Shown: positions 1 through 8,996, numbered from the stretch's first letter. The stretch: DNA of 51,729 bases from an uncultured Prevotellaceae bacterium (GCA_900314215.1 OMUK01000052.1:1-51729), one strand, 5' to 3'. Notes: generated by a model not told the origin, from the letters alone. Numbers and translations are program-made.

Positions 1-2151
1 CAGTCGGGCACCGAGGGTACGGCAGGCGTGTTTGTGCGCGGCGGCGACTACGACCAGAACTATATCACGCTCGACGGCTCGGCCATCTACAACGCCGAGC
101 ACATGCAAGGCTATGTGAGCGCCATCAACCCCGACGTGGTGCAAAACATCAACTTCTATCGTGGCGCCTTTCCTGCCCGCTACGGCTCAAGGCTGTCGAG
201 CGTGATCGACGTGGGCATCAAGGAGGGAGACTACAACAGCTACCACGGACTGTTGAGCCTGGGCATGCTCTCGAGCAGGCTGCAGGCCGAAGGCCCGATA
301 TGGCGAGGCCACACGTCGTTTAACGTTGCCGCGCGCATGTCCTACTTCAATCTCATTGCAAAGCCCATACTCAAGCAGTTCTACGACCAGCCCAGTGCCT
401 TGCAGCCCTACGCCGACATGAAATACTACGACATCACTGCCAAGGTGGTGCACAAGTTCAATGCCCGCAACCGCATTTCGGCCCTGTTCTACTACGGCAA
501 GGACAACGACAACGAGTCGCCCACCGAGAGCTATCGCTCCCAGAGCACGATAGGCGATGCAATGGTGATCGTCGACAAGCAATGCCGCAGCGAGGATTAC
601 CGCGCGAGCCGCAACGAGAGCAGCTGGAGCAACTTGCTGTCGAGCATCTATTTCACCACATTTCTCACGCCAAACCATCGACTGAACGTCAACCTCAACT
701 ACAGCCAGTATCTCTACGACATGTCGAACAAGAACGTGATAAAAAACGAGATCGTCGACCTGTACCGGCTATATTACTCTCACCACGATGTGAACAGCAT
801 CACCTCACACTCGGGCATAAAAGACATTGCTCTCACGGCCGATGCCTCGCTGCGCCTGGGACAGCGGCACTGGCTGCGCTACGGCTTGAAGCTCTCTCGG
901 CAGATGCTCTCGCCCGACACCAAAGTATTTAAGGATGTGAACGTGAAGCGATTCAGGGGCGGCATGAACTATAGTGGCGATGAAAGCTTCTACGACCCCA
1001 TGTATTCAACCTCAAGAGAACTTGTTGACTACAGAAGCGCCAACAAGATGCACATCAACAATGCAGCCCTCTATGCCGAAGACGACTACACCATACTGAG
1101 CCCGCTCAAGGTGAACTACGGCCTGCGCCTGAGTGCCTACTCGGTCACGGGCAAGACCCATATCGCCGCCGAGCCGCGCCTGTCGGTGAGATGCCTCATC
1201 GCCCACGGGCTTGCCGTCAAAGCCTCCTACTCGAGAATGACACAGGGCATTCACCGCCTCGTGACCAACAATCTCGTGATGCCGAGCGACATATGGGTGC
1301 CCATCACCAAAGACATCCCCTTGATGAAAAGCAACCTTTATGGCCTCGGGCTGAATTGGGACTGGAAAGGCTTCGGCATCGCCGTCGAGACCTACTACAA
1401 GACACTCAACAACGTGCTGGAGTACAAAAACGGAGCCTCCTATTTCATCGTCAACCGCAACTGGCAAGAAATCGTGGCCCTGGGCAAGGGGCGCAGCTAT
1501 GGCTGCGAGCTGCTGGTGGAGCGCAAGATGGGGAAAACCACCGGCTGGCTCACCTACACGTGGTCGAAGGCGCTGCGCAAGTTTGACCGCGCAGGCCAGG
1601 AGATAAACGGCGGGCGGGAATTCTATGCCGCTACCGACCACCGGCACAACTTCTCGGTCAACGTGAGCCATCGTTTCTCCCTCTCCACTCGCATGGGGCT
1701 GGAGCTGAGCGCATCATGGAGTTACCAGTCGGGACGCAGGGGCACCGTGCCCATTGCCATCACCTATGGGCAAAGCTTACACGAATACAATTACCACATT
1801 CCAATAGTGATCAACGGCGAAACGCTGTTCTATTACGCTGATTTGCAAACCTATAAAGAATACCTGGTGTACTACACTGGCCTCGAAAACGGCCGAGTGG
1901 TACAGCAGTTCCACACCTTCCGCAACATCAACGACTTCAAGCTGCCCGACACTCACCACCTCGACGTCAATGCCAGCCTGTGGGTCAAGAGCCGGCTGGG
2001 CACGACCGTGCTGGGCTTGGGCATCTACAACATTTACAACCACTACAACATAAGCAATGTGTATATAGGCTACAAAAACAACAGGGCGGTTTTAAAAGGC
2101 ATCTGCCCGTTCCCGTTCATGCCCTCGATAAGTGTGACTCAAAAATTCTGA
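1..2151 (+). CDS. TonB-dependent outer-membrane receptor, 5'-truncated by window edge
   Basis: This is the 3' part of a TonB-dependent transporter; 716 residues lie in the window and the frame is open to base 1, so the true start is upstream. The first residues (QSGTEGTAGVFVRGGD, then NYITLDG and a nearby RGAFPARYGSRLSSVIDV-like stretch) are the end of the plug domain as seen in Bacteroidetes receptors. The rest is a long run of aromatic-rich alternating strands typical of a 22-strand barrel, ending in SVTQKF with a C-terminal phenylalanine as expected for barrel insertion. A GTG at base 28 lies inside the plug domain and is not a credible start. The lipoprotein gene follows 10 bp downstream, so the two are very likely co-transcribed. 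The substrate cannot be told; a DUF4249 partner rather than SusD argues against a classical glycan-uptake locus. Confidence 0.93.
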   Translation, partial: QSGTEGTAGVFVRGGDYDQNYITLDGSAIYNAEHMQGYVSAINPDVVQNINFYRGAFPARYGSRLSSVIDVGIKEGDYNSYHGLLSLGMLSSRLQAEGPIWRGHTSFNVAARMSYFNLIAKPILKQFYDQPSALQPYADMKYYDITAKVVHKFNARNRISALFYYGKDNDNESPTESYRSQSTIGDAMVIVDKQCRSEDYRASRNESSWSNLLSSIYFTTFLTPNHRLNVNLNYSQYLYDMSNKNVIKNEIVDLYRLYYSHHDVNSITSHSGIKDIALTADASLRLGQRHWLRYGLKLSRQMLSPDTKVFKDVNVKRFRGGMNYSGDESFYDPMYSTSRELVDYRSANKMHINNAALYAEDDYTILSPLKVNYGLRLSAYSVTGKTHIAAEPRLSVRCLIAHGLAVKASYSRMTQGIHRLVTNNLVMPSDIWVPITKDIPLMKSNLYGLGLNWDWKGFGIAVETYYKTLNNVLEYKNGASYFIVNRNWQEIVALGKGRSYGCELLVERKMGKTTGWLTYTWSKALRKFDRAGQEINGGREFYAATDHRHNFSVNVSHRFSLSTRMGLELSASWSYQSGRRGTVPIAITYGQSLHEYNYHIPIVINGETLFYYADLQTYKEYLVYYTGLENGRVVQQFHTFRNINDFKLPDTHHLDVNASLWVKSRLGTTVLGLGIYNIYNHYNISNVYIGYKNNRAVLKGICPFPFMPSISVTQKF

Positions 2152-2161
2152 AAAACAAAAG

Positions 2162-3175
2162 ATGAAACATCTCAAGATTATATACCTCCTGTTGGCCGCA
2201 TTGGTCGCCTGCCTCGCCAGCTGTGAAAAGGAAGTGGAATTCAACAGCCAGTATGACGACGGCATTGCCCTCTATGCAATTGCCACGCCAGGCCAACCGT
2301 TCTCGCTGAGGATTTCGCGGTCATTCTCAGTCAACAACAACCCCACGAGGATGTTTTCGAGCTACAGCGAATACTACAATGAAATCGACACCTTGTATCA
2401 TGCGCAAATCGTGATAAAAAACGCAACAGCCCAACTCGTCGTCAACAACACCGACCATTACACACTGGTCTACAACGACACCAGCCCCTATCTCTACACG
2501 TGCGACTACACGCCGCAAGCCGGCGACGAGATAGCGATAAGCGTGAAAGCTCCGGGCTACAAAGACGTGCACGCTTCGGCGCACATCGAGGTGCCGCAAC
2601 AGGTAGACATTGTGAACACCGAGGTGGTGTATAAGCACAACGGCGACGACGGGACAAAGCTGGTCGAGAATCCTCTTGACCGCTATGGTGTCGACTCGGT
2701 GATGATCATCACCATGCGATTAAGCGACCCGCCCAAGAGCCACAACTTCTACCGCTTGAAGGTGAGAGGGGTGGCCAATAGAGAAGAGCTCCTGTTTGGT
2801 TGGTATATTGATAAGTTCTACTCGGTGAACGACGTCTTCACCTCCGACGACATCATCTTTCTCGACAACCAGCTGTCGAAACCCTATGGCGACTGGGAGG
2901 CAGGGATGAGCAACGTGTTCGACGACCACCTCTTTGATGGCCAGGACTACACCTTCACGGTGGAGACGCGCAAGCGCTATGGCGACAACGCCCGCGTGAT
3001 CGTGGAGCTGGAGACCCTAAACGCCGACTTGTACTATTTTCTCAAGTCCTACATGCTGTATCGCATTTCGACCGACGATGTGTACTTGGCCCCGATAGGG
3101 CTGTACAGCAACATCGACAACGGCTGGGGCATACTGGGCACCTTGAGCTACGACCGGCACATTCTGTACTACTGA
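2162..3175 (+). CDS. DUF4249-type lipoprotein, partner of TonB receptor
   Basis: A 337-residue predicted lipoprotein. Residues 1-20 form a signal peptide with lipobox L-A-S-C21, and the mature part is a beta-rich protein starting EKEVEF. Its order after a TonB-dependent receptor, its length and this mature N-terminus match the DUF4249 family, which is nearly restricted to Bacteroidetes and is usually found next to TonB receptors. No enzymatic motif is visible. The start ATG is 10 bp after the receptor stop codon, preceded by an A-rich stretch typical of Bacteroidetes start sites. It is probably an accessory surface or periplasmic-face protein of the uptake complex; its exact role is unknown. 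The gene ends 8 bp before the stop of the convergent nnr gene. Confidence 0.82.
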   Translation: MKHLKIIYLLLAALVACLASCEKEVEFNSQYDDGIALYAIATPGQPFSLRISRSFSVNNNPTRMFSSYSEYYNEIDTLYHAQIVIKNATAQLVVNNTDHYTLVYNDTSPYLYTCDYTPQAGDEIAISVKAPGYKDVHASAHIEVPQQVDIVNTEVVYKHNGDDGTKLVENPLDRYGVDSVMIITMRLSDPPKSHNFYRLKVRGVANREELLFGWYIDKFYSVNDVFTSDDIIFLDNQLSKPYGDWEAGMSNVFDDHLFDGQDYTFTVETRKRYGDNARVIVELETLNADLYYFLKSYMLYRISTDDVYLAPIGLYSNIDNGWGILGTLSYDRHILYY

Positions 3176-3183
3176 GCAACAAG

Positions 3184-4707
3184 TCACTCGGGGCGCTTGA
3201 CGAGGCTGTGTATTGCACGGCCCACGCTGTTGGCAATATCGGGGGCGATGAGGCCGTGGGTGCCCTGCTCCTCGACAGCGATGTCGCCTGCCAGGCCGTG
3301 CACATACACGGCCAGCACCACGCCCCAGTCGGGAGCATAGCCCTGGGCGATAAAGGCGGCAATCACGCCCGTGAGGCAGTCGCCGCTGCCAGCGGTGGCC
3401 ATGCCGGCGTTGCCGCTGCTGTTGATGTAGACCTTGCCATCGGGGCGCACCGTCATGGTGTAGTGGCCCTTGAGCACGATGGTGACCTCGTAGAGCTTAG
3501 AGACGTCGATGGCTTTCTTGAGGCGCTCCTCGTCGGTGCGATGCAGGTCGAAGAGGCGGTCAAACTCGGCCTCGTGGGGCGTGAGTATCGAGCCCTTGGG
3601 GATGCTGCGCAGCAAGATGGGGCGCTTGGCGATGCAGTTGAGAGCGTCGGCATCGAGTATGCAGGGCTGGCGGTAGCTCTTCAGGAAATTGTCGACCGCG
3701 TCGACGGTCTCCTCGCTCGTGCCCATGCCGGGGCCCAAGGCCACCACGCTGTATTTGTGATACAGGTCGATGTTGGTGGTGAATATCTCGTTGCGGTCGG
3801 CCTCAAAGAGCACCTCGGGCACGGCGGTAGAGAGCGGCACAAAGCCGCACCGCGGGGCGTGCACCGTGACCAGTCCTGCCCCGGCGCGGGTGGCGCCGCG
3901 GGCGGCGAGAATGGCGGCACCCATCATGCCGTAGCTGCCAGCCACGAGAAACACGGTGCCATTGTCGTACTTATTGATAAACGGGTTGTGCGGGTGAATG
4001 GCCTGCCTCACGTCGTCGCGCTCGATGAGGTAGAAGTCGGTGGGCACTTGGGCTATGGCGCTCTCGTCCATGTCGAGGTCGAGCACCTTCACCTCGCCCA
4101 CAAACTGCGCGTTCTCGGCAAAGAAGAACGACAGGCGCTTGAACTGGAAGGCCAGCGTGAGCTTGGCCTTGATGATGTTGCGGTGGTCGGTGCCCATGTT
4201 CCACTCGCCGAAGAGGCCCGAGGGCACGTCGATCGACACGGTGTAGGCACCCGAGTCGTTGATATATTGCACCAGAGCCGAGTAGCCGCCCTTGAGGGGG
4301 CTGCGCAGGCCCGAGCCAAAGAGGCCGTCGAGCACCACATCGTCGGGGCCCAGCTCAGGCGGGGTGAAGGTGTCGACCACCTCGGTATAGTCTACGTTGG
4401 CGCACTCTTGCAGGCGGTCGCGATTGGTAGAGCAGCAAGGCGACAGGTGCGACGACTTGATGTTGAACAGATACACCTCGCTGCGGTAGCCCTGCTCCGA
4501 GAGCATGCGCGCCACTGCCAGGGCGTCGCCGCCATTGTTGCCGGGGCCGGCAAATATCACGATGCGCTTCGACGGGCGCCAGCGCGATATGATCTCGTAG
4601 GCCACTGCCGAGGCGGCACGCTCCATGAGGTCGAGCCTCGAGAGGTTTTCGGCCTCGAGTGTGGCTTCGTCTATTCTTCTTATACCATCGGTCGTAAATA
4701 TCTTCAT
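3184..4707 (-). CDS. nnr: Bifunctional NAD(P)H-hydrate epimerase / ADP-dependent NAD(P)H-hydrate dehydratase
   Basis: A 507-residue cytosolic repair enzyme. It epimerises and then dehydrates NADHX and NADPHX, the damaged hydrated nicotinamide cofactors, back to NADH and NADPH. The N-terminal YjeF_N epimerase domain (about 1-215) has the motif GPGNNGGDA at 54-62. The C-terminal ribokinase-like dehydratase domain (about 225-507) shows VAGSYGMMGAAILAA, ALGPGMG, ILDADALN, TPHEAEF and the catalytic GSGDCLTG loop. The fused length is normal for bacterial Nnr. The gene stands alone and is convergent with the DUF4249 gene. A possible -7 element lies upstream at 4777-4784. Both domains look complete, so a bifunctional product is expected. 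Confidence 0.93.
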   Translation of the reverse strand: MKIFTTDGIRRIDEATLEAENLSRLDLMERAASAVAYEIISRWRPSKRIVIFAGPGNNGGDALAVARMLSEQGYRSEVYLFNIKSSHLSPCCSTNRDRLQECANVDYTEVVDTFTPPELGPDDVVLDGLFGSGLRSPLKGGYSALVQYINDSGAYTVSIDVPSGLFGEWNMGTDHRNIIKAKLTLAFQFKRLSFFFAENAQFVGEVKVLDLDMDESAIAQVPTDFYLIERDDVRQAIHPHNPFINKYDNGTVFLVAGSYGMMGAAILAARGATRAGAGLVTVHAPRCGFVPLSTAVPEVLFEADRNEIFTTNIDLYHKYSVVALGPGMGTSEETVDAVDNFLKSYRQPCILDADALNCIAKRPILLRSIPKGSILTPHEAEFDRLFDLHRTDEERLKKAIDVSKLYEVTIVLKGHYTMTVRPDGKVYINSSGNAGMATAGSGDCLTGVIAAFIAQGYAPDWGVVLAVYVHGLAGDIAVEEQGTHGLIAPDIANSVGRAIHSLVKRPE

Positions 4708-4776
4708 ATTGAGTGCAATTTTTACCAGGCCAGCCTCATCACATTTTCGCTACATCGCCAGCCTCATTTCAGAGCG

Positions 4777-4784
4777 CAAAAATA
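4777..4784 (-). promoter_or_regulatory. Possible nnr promoter -7 element
   Basis: Read on the minus strand this is TATTTTTG, matching the Bacteroidetes -7 consensus TAnnTTTG, about 70 bp upstream of the nnr start. No -33 TTTG is present at the usual 19-21 bp spacing, so this is a weak call. Confidence 0.3.
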
Positions 4785-4854
4785 ACACTTTTTTCACTTA
4801 GCGAGTATACAAAAAGAAAAAAGTTAGTGATTTTTATCTTATCGGCGTTATAAA

Positions 4855-4886
4855 TTTGGTGGTATTACCAAACTTTTCTACCTTTG
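4855..4886 (+). promoter_or_regulatory. Bacteroidetes sigma-ABfr promoter of hpt-adk
   Basis: TTTG at 4855-4858 is followed after 20 bp by TACCTTTG at 4879-4886. Both boxes match the -33/-7 consensus for the Bacteroidetes housekeeping sigma factor exactly. Transcription should start near 4893, leaving a leader of about 18 nt before the ATG at 4911. This excludes the in-frame GTG at 4884, which sits inside the -7 box. Confidence 0.8.
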
Positions 4887-4910
4887 TGGAAATTTTTCTT
4901 TAATTCTCTT

Positions 4911-5462
4911 ATGGAAGAAGTCACAATCAAAGGCCTAACCTTCGTGCCTTACTTGAAGGAAGAGGAAATCTTGAAGCAAGTGAAGCGCGTGGCAAGCGAG
5001 ATACGCCGTGATCTCGAGCCTGGCGAAGCGCCTATTTTCCTGTGTGTGCTCAATGGCGCATTTATCTTTGCCGCCGACGTGTTCAGGGAGGTCAACATCC
5101 CCGAGAGCGAAATCACCTTCATTCGCTTCAAGAGCTACGAGGGCACGCAATCGACGGGCGTGGTCAAGCAAGTGATGGGCCTCACCGAGAGCATCGAGGG
5201 CCGCACGGTGATCATCGTGGAGGACATCGTCGACACGGGCGTCACCGCCCAGCAGTTGCGAGCCACCCTCGAGGCGCAGCACCCCAAGAGCGTGAAGATG
5301 GCCACCCTGCTCTTCAAGCCCAAGTCGCTCACCACAGGCCAGGTGCCCGAGTATGTGGGCTTCAACATCCCCTCTAAGTTTATCGTGGGCTACGGGCTCG
5401 ACCTCGACGGCCAGGGACGCAACCTGCGCGACATATGGGTGATCAAGGGCGAAGAGAAATAA
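4911..5462 (+). CDS. hpt: Hypoxanthine phosphoribosyltransferase
   Basis: A 183-residue purine-salvage enzyme that joins hypoxanthine (and often guanine) to PRPP to make IMP or GMP. The PRPP-binding motif VEDIVDTGVT is at 103-112 with the adjacent acidic pair E104-D105, and the C-terminal purine-contact stretch VGYGLDLDGQGR lies at 159-170. Length and motif order are typical of Hpt. I chose the ATG at 4911 rather than an earlier GTG because a strong promoter overlaps that GTG. adk follows 63 bp downstream without a recognisable promoter of its own, so the two nucleotide-metabolism genes are probably one transcript ending at the terminator near 6213. Confidence 0.93.
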   Translation: MEEVTIKGLTFVPYLKEEEILKQVKRVASEIRRDLEPGEAPIFLCVLNGAFIFAADVFREVNIPESEITFIRFKSYEGTQSTGVVKQVMGLTESIEGRTVIIVEDIVDTGVTAQQLRATLEAQHPKSVKMATLLFKPKSLTTGQVPEYVGFNIPSKFIVGYGLDLDGQGRNLRDIWVIKGEEK

Positions 5463-5525
5463 AGCATCAGAACTGAGAAATAAATAAAACAACAAGAATA
5501 AAAACACTTTAAACGGAATAAAGAT

Positions 5526-6101
5526 ATGCTAAACATTGTCATGTTCGGCGCTCCGGGTTCGGGCAAAGGGACCCAAAGCGAGGTTTTAATCAAGACCTAT
5601 GGCCTGTTTCACATCTCAACGGGCGACGTGTTGCGCGACAACATCAAGCGCGGCACAGAGCTTGGCAAGATAGCCAAGGGATTTATCGACAAGGGACAGC
5701 TCATCCCCGATGATCTCATGGTCGACATCTTGGCTTCGGTGGTCGACGACCACAAGGAGGAAGCCAAAAACGGCGTGATTTTTGACGGATTCCCCCGCAC
5801 CATCGCCCAGGCCGAGGCTCTCGAGAGCATGCTCGCTGAGCGTGGCACCGCAGTGAGTGCCGTGATTGGCCTCGACGTGCCCGAGGAAATTCTCATAGGC
5901 CGCCTGCTCAACCGCGGCAAGGAAAGCGGCCGCAGCGACGACAACCTGGAGACCATCAACGACCGCCTCAAGGTGTATCACAGCAGCACAGCACCCCTCA
6001 AGGACTTCTACACCAAGAAGGGCCTGCTGCACATGGTGAAGGGCACCGGCGGCGCCACAGTGGTATTTGAGCGCGTGCGCCGCGTCATCGAGAAGTTGTA
6101 A
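5526..6101 (+). CDS. adk: Adenylate kinase
   Basis: A 191-residue kinase catalysing AMP + ATP to 2 ADP. The P-loop GAPGSGKGTQ is at 8-17, the AMP-site segment HISTGDVLRDNIKRG follows, and GFPRTIAQAE and the LID-flanking arginines in RLLNRGKESGRSDD are present. The protein is the short-LID form, lacking the long LID insertion and zinc cysteines of the 214-217-residue enzymes, as is usual in Bacteroidetes. It follows hpt on the same strand, probably from the promoter at 4855. It is one of the most secure calls in the window. Confidence 0.96.
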   Translation: MLNIVMFGAPGSGKGTQSEVLIKTYGLFHISTGDVLRDNIKRGTELGKIAKGFIDKGQLIPDDLMVDILASVVDDHKEEAKNGVIFDGFPRTIAQAEALESMLAERGTAVSAVIGLDVPEEILIGRLLNRGKESGRSDDNLETINDRLKVYHSSTAPLKDFYTKKGLLHMVKGTGGATVVFERVRRVIEKL

Positions 6102-6168
6102 TATTCCCCACCCCGGCTTTGTTGACCCAGGCTATGCAATAACGTGCAACTTCACAATAAGACATCAC

Positions 6169-6213
6169 ATAGGGGCTGACCTCCTGCAACGGGGGCCAGC
6201 CCTATATTTTTTT
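6169..6213 (+). terminator. Intrinsic terminator after adk
   Basis: An imperfect hairpin runs from 6169 to 6205: ATAGGGGCTG pairs with CCAGCCCTAT around a small bulge. It is followed directly by a run of seven T at 6207-6213. It sits 68 bp after the adk stop codon and closes the hpt-adk transcript. The remaining bases up to 6297 hold nothing else I can recognise. Confidence 0.75.
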
Positions 6214-6297
6214 GCAATATCAACGTCACGTTGAGTTTTGTATATTGTTGCGTTGCTCGCGTGTTATCGGCACGATTAAGTATCGCTAGGGGCAGCA

Positions 6298-6678
6298 CTA
6301 GTAGTCGGCGATGAAGTCGTTGAGATGCGACTCGTAGACCGAGAGCAGCCGCTGGGCAAACTCCTGAGAGCGCAACTTGGCGACGAGCTCGGCATTGGTG
6401 CCTGAGCCCACAATGCGCTCTTGCAGGTACTCACCCGCAGACTCCAGGGCCTCGGCGGTGAGATAACGGCACGCGGGGTCTTCGTCGTGGTCGAAAGCCT
6501 GGAAGCGCAAGCCATAGGCGGCCACGTATTTCTGCGTCGACTCGTCGGGGTTTTCAAAACACTCCAGTATGTGCTCAAAATCGCCCGTGGCGGGCACTTC
6601 CTGCTCCACACGGCGGGCAAGCCGCTCGAGCATGTGGGCAATGGGCTTGCTGAATAACTGCTTGTCGAGTTGTATCAT
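6298..6678 (-). CDS. Uncharacterised small acidic protein
   Basis: A 126-residue protein I do not recognise. It begins MIQLDKQLF and is predicted helical and acidic, without signal peptide, membrane segment, cysteine motif or nucleotide-binding motif. The start at 6678 is preferred because a purine-rich AAAGGA lies nine bases upstream; longer in-frame starts have neither a ribosome site nor normal composition. It is the last gene of a minus-strand series (ABC transporter, DUF4491, this gene), 34 bp after the DUF4491 gene, so co-transcription is likely. Its function is unknown. Coding character is supported by a sensible amino-acid composition and lack of low-complexity bias. Confidence 0.6.
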   Translation of the reverse strand: MIQLDKQLFSKPIAHMLERLARRVEQEVPATGDFEHILECFENPDESTQKYVAAYGLRFQAFDHDEDPACRYLTAEALESAGEYLQERIVGSGTNAELVAKLRSQEFAQRLLSVYESHLNDFIADY

Positions 6679-6712
6679 TACGTCTATTCCTTTCTGAAAA
6701 AAAATCATGAAA

Positions 6713-7042
6713 TCACTGCTGGGGGTCCCAAGGATAGCGGCGGCGTGGATTGCGCGGGAACCAGCCCTTGTGCACGCGCTCCTGCTGCTCAAAGGTCTCG
6801 AGTATGCCCCAGAAGCTGGAGAAGGCGGCCACGCCCAGCAGCGAGGAGCCCAGCACGTTGTCGACCAGGTAGGCGCCCACGCCCAGCACGATGCCAGCCA
6901 CGAGAAACAGGCGCCATATCTTCACGCCAAAGTAGTACTCGCCCTTGATGACGATGGGGTGAAACACACCGATGATGAGGAAGGTGCACAGCCCTATGGC
7001 AAGGCCCAGCAGGTGGTGTTGCGAGAGGAAGTCGATAATCAT
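6713..7042 (-). CDS. DUF4491 family membrane protein
   Basis: A 109-residue integral membrane protein. It starts MIIDFLSQHHLLGLAIG and has three predicted helices (about 10-28, 41-62 and 66-84), then a short cytosolic tail rich in Arg and Trp ending in a RRRYPWDPQQ-like stretch. The HPIVIKGEYYFG segment between helices one and two and the WGILETFEQQERV segment match the DUF4491 family known from Bacteroidetes and Firmicutes. No function has been established for the family as far as I know. The start at 7042 is chosen because residues encoded further upstream are an out-of-family read-through of the permease gene's antisense. It lies 43 bp after the ABC permease gene and 34 bp before the unknown gene at 6298. 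Confidence 0.78.
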   Translation of the reverse strand: MIIDFLSQHHLLGLAIGLCTFLIIGVFHPIVIKGEYYFGVKIWRLFLVAGIVLGVGAYLVDNVLGSSLLGVAAFSSFWGILETFEQQERVHKGWFPRNPRRRYPWDPQQ

Positions 7043-7085
7043 AGTTGCAAATGTATAGCTGATTGTGGTTGTCGATTGTTTTGCT

Positions 7086-8279
7086 TTAGTCTTGTATCCA
7101 CAGCGAGCGCACCTTGCGCTTGATGGCGAGCACATTGCCCATGGTGATGCAGCCCATGATGACCACAGCCACCACGATGGCCGCCACGATGGTGCCGCCA
7201 TTGGTGCCAAAGTCGCGCAGCGTCTCCATGTAATACATGCGCGCCAGGAGCATCAAGATGACCGACAGCACGAGCACGCCGCAGTTGATGTAGACCACCA
7301 TCTTCACATAGGGGCGCGACACCTGCGTGGGCGAGTAGCCCAGCATGAGCAGGTCTTGCAACTTCTTGGTGTTCTTCTGCAAGAGCAGGTAGATGCTGAG
7401 CATGAGCACAAAGAAGCTGAGCAGGCTGATGATGATGCCCACCACAATCACGATCGAGATGATGAGGGTGAGGAAGTAGTAGGCCTTGCCGCTCGACATC
7501 TTGTCGCCGGCTATCTCATAGTGGTGAGCGTCCATGTAGTCCTGAATTTGCGGGTCGCCGGGGCGGTTCACCTCCACGATGAGGCGCTGGGGGTGCTGCA
7601 CGGTGCCGTCGCCATAGCGGCTCGAGGCCCACTTCATGAAGCTCTCGGGCACGATGATGGTGTTCAACCGGCTCGAGAATCCCACGATGTGGCCGTGCAT
7701 GGTCTCGCTGCGGCCATTGCCGTTGAAGGTGAAGGTCATGGGCACGCTCGAGGCGTTGCCCTCGCTTATCTTGGGCAGGCCCTGGGTAGAGGCAAACCCG
7801 AAGTTGTAGAGCGACAGGTAGTCGCGGCTCATGATCACAGGCACCTCGGGGTGCTTGGGGTCGAAGGTCCACGTGGGGTCGACGTCGATAAACTCGGTGG
7901 GTATCGACTCAAAGAAGAACTGGGTGTGCATGGTGCCAGCGCCGCCGCTGCCTATCGTGGCCATGATGCCAAAGTTGCTGCTGCTGAAGCGGCCCACCTT
8001 GCGGCACCAGGGCTGGCTCTCGAGGTCGTGGATATCGGCATCGCTGAATTCCGACTTGTTGCCCAGCATGGCGCCAGCGCTGGTGATGTTGCGGGTGATG
8101 ATGAGATAATCCTTTCTGATGAAGCTCTCCTGGTCGTTGAAGACGGGCAGCACATCCTGGTAGAATTGCACAGCCAGTATCACGATGGTGAGGCCTATGA
8201 GGTTGGCCAGCGAGAAGCCCACGAGCTGCGACTTGCTGATGTGCTTGCGCAGCAATTTCCACATTAATCCATTCTTCAT
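7086..8279 (-). CDS. ABC transporter permease, FtsX/MacB-like
   Basis: A 397-residue membrane protein with the FtsX/MacB layout: one N-terminal helix (about 18-42), a large extracytoplasmic domain (about 45-260), then three helices near 265-295, 320-345 and 360-385. The C-terminal basic tail (IKRKVRSLW) is cytosolic. This topology is used by transporters that pull or signal across the inner membrane rather than by classical importers. Its ATG overlaps the stop of the ATPase gene by 4 bp (ATGA), so the two are translationally coupled and must work as a pair. The extracytoplasmic domain shows no recognised enzymatic motif, so the cargo or partner is unknown. Confidence 0.85.
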   Translation of the reverse strand: MKNGLMWKLLRKHISKSQLVGFSLANLIGLTIVILAVQFYQDVLPVFNDQESFIRKDYLIITRNITSAGAMLGNKSEFSDADIHDLESQPWCRKVGRFSSSNFGIMATIGSGGAGTMHTQFFFESIPTEFIDVDPTWTFDPKHPEVPVIMSRDYLSLYNFGFASTQGLPKISEGNASSVPMTFTFNGNGRSETMHGHIVGFSSRLNTIIVPESFMKWASSRYGDGTVQHPQRLIVEVNRPGDPQIQDYMDAHHYEIAGDKMSSGKAYYFLTLIISIVIVVGIIISLLSFFVLMLSIYLLLQKNTKKLQDLLMLGYSPTQVSRPYVKMVVYINCGVLVLSVILMLLARMYYMETLRDFGTNGGTIVAAIVVAVVIMGCITMGNVLAIKRKVRSLWIQD

Positions 8280-8920
8280 AGCTTAAACTCCTTGTCGACT
8301 TGAATTTTCACATTGTTGCCCACCGAGGTGGAGATGATGCCGGCGCCCTGGCGGCTGGCCTCGTCGCTCACGATCCGCGCCACGATGGCGTTGTTGGCCT
8401 CGTCGAGATGACTCACTGGCTCGTCGAGCAGGATGAAGTCGGCAGGCTGGCACAGGGTGCGAATGATGGCCACGCGCTGCTGCTGCCCTATCGAGAGCTT
8501 GCCCAGCGGGCTGTCGACCTTCTCGGGGATGCCCAGTTGCTCAAAGTAGGCCACGATCTCCTTCTCGGTCTTGTGATGGGTGAGGCGATTCTTGAGCTGG
8601 ATATTCTCCATGGCGGTGAGCTCGGGGAAGAGGCGCAGCTCCTGGGGCAGATAGGCGATGCTCGACTGGCGCACTTGGCACCACTCGGGCACCGTGAGCT
8701 CGTGGATGTCGCGCCCGTCGAAGGCTATCTTGCCCGAGTAGTCGACGCGGTAGCCATAGATGTAGGCACACAGCGACGACTTGCCCGTGCCGCTCTCGGC
8801 CGAAATCAGATAACGCTTTCCCTTCTCAAAGCTGATGTCGCGCAGCCACACCTCGCTGTTGTCGTCCTCGCGCCCGGCAAAGACGGCTGGAAGGGTATTG
8901 TACAATTCAATTTTCTCCAT
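8276..8920 (-). CDS. ABC transporter ATP-binding protein
   Basis: A 214-residue ATPase subunit for the coupled permease. The Walker A is A-E-S-G-T-G-K-S-S at 41-49 (first glycine replaced by alanine), the Q-loop glutamine is at 93 in YLPQE, the signature is LSIGQQQR at 142-149, and the Walker B plus catalytic glutamate is FILLDEP at 162-168 with a D-loop SHLDE. The switch histidine usually found about 30 residues after Walker B is not seen; the equivalent stretch reads IISTSVGNN. The small size and companion permease fit the LolD/MacB/FtsE class. It lies 76 bp after the cation-efflux gene, so it could share that transcript. Confidence 0.88.
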   Translation of the reverse strand: MEKIELYNTLPAVFAGREDDNSEVWLRDISFEKGKRYLISAESGTGKSSLCAYIYGYRVDYSGKIAFDGRDIHELTVPEWCQVRQSSIAYLPQELRLFPELTAMENIQLKNRLTHHKTEKEIVAYFEQLGIPEKVDSPLGKLSIGQQQRVAIIRTLCQPADFILLDEPVSHLDEANNAIVARIVSDEASRQGAGIISTSVGNNVKIQVDKEFKL

Positions 8921-8996
8921 TTATATCTTATTTCTCACCACGCATGTGCGCGCTTGCACGCATGCACGATGTTTCTTTCAATTCTTTTTTTTCACA

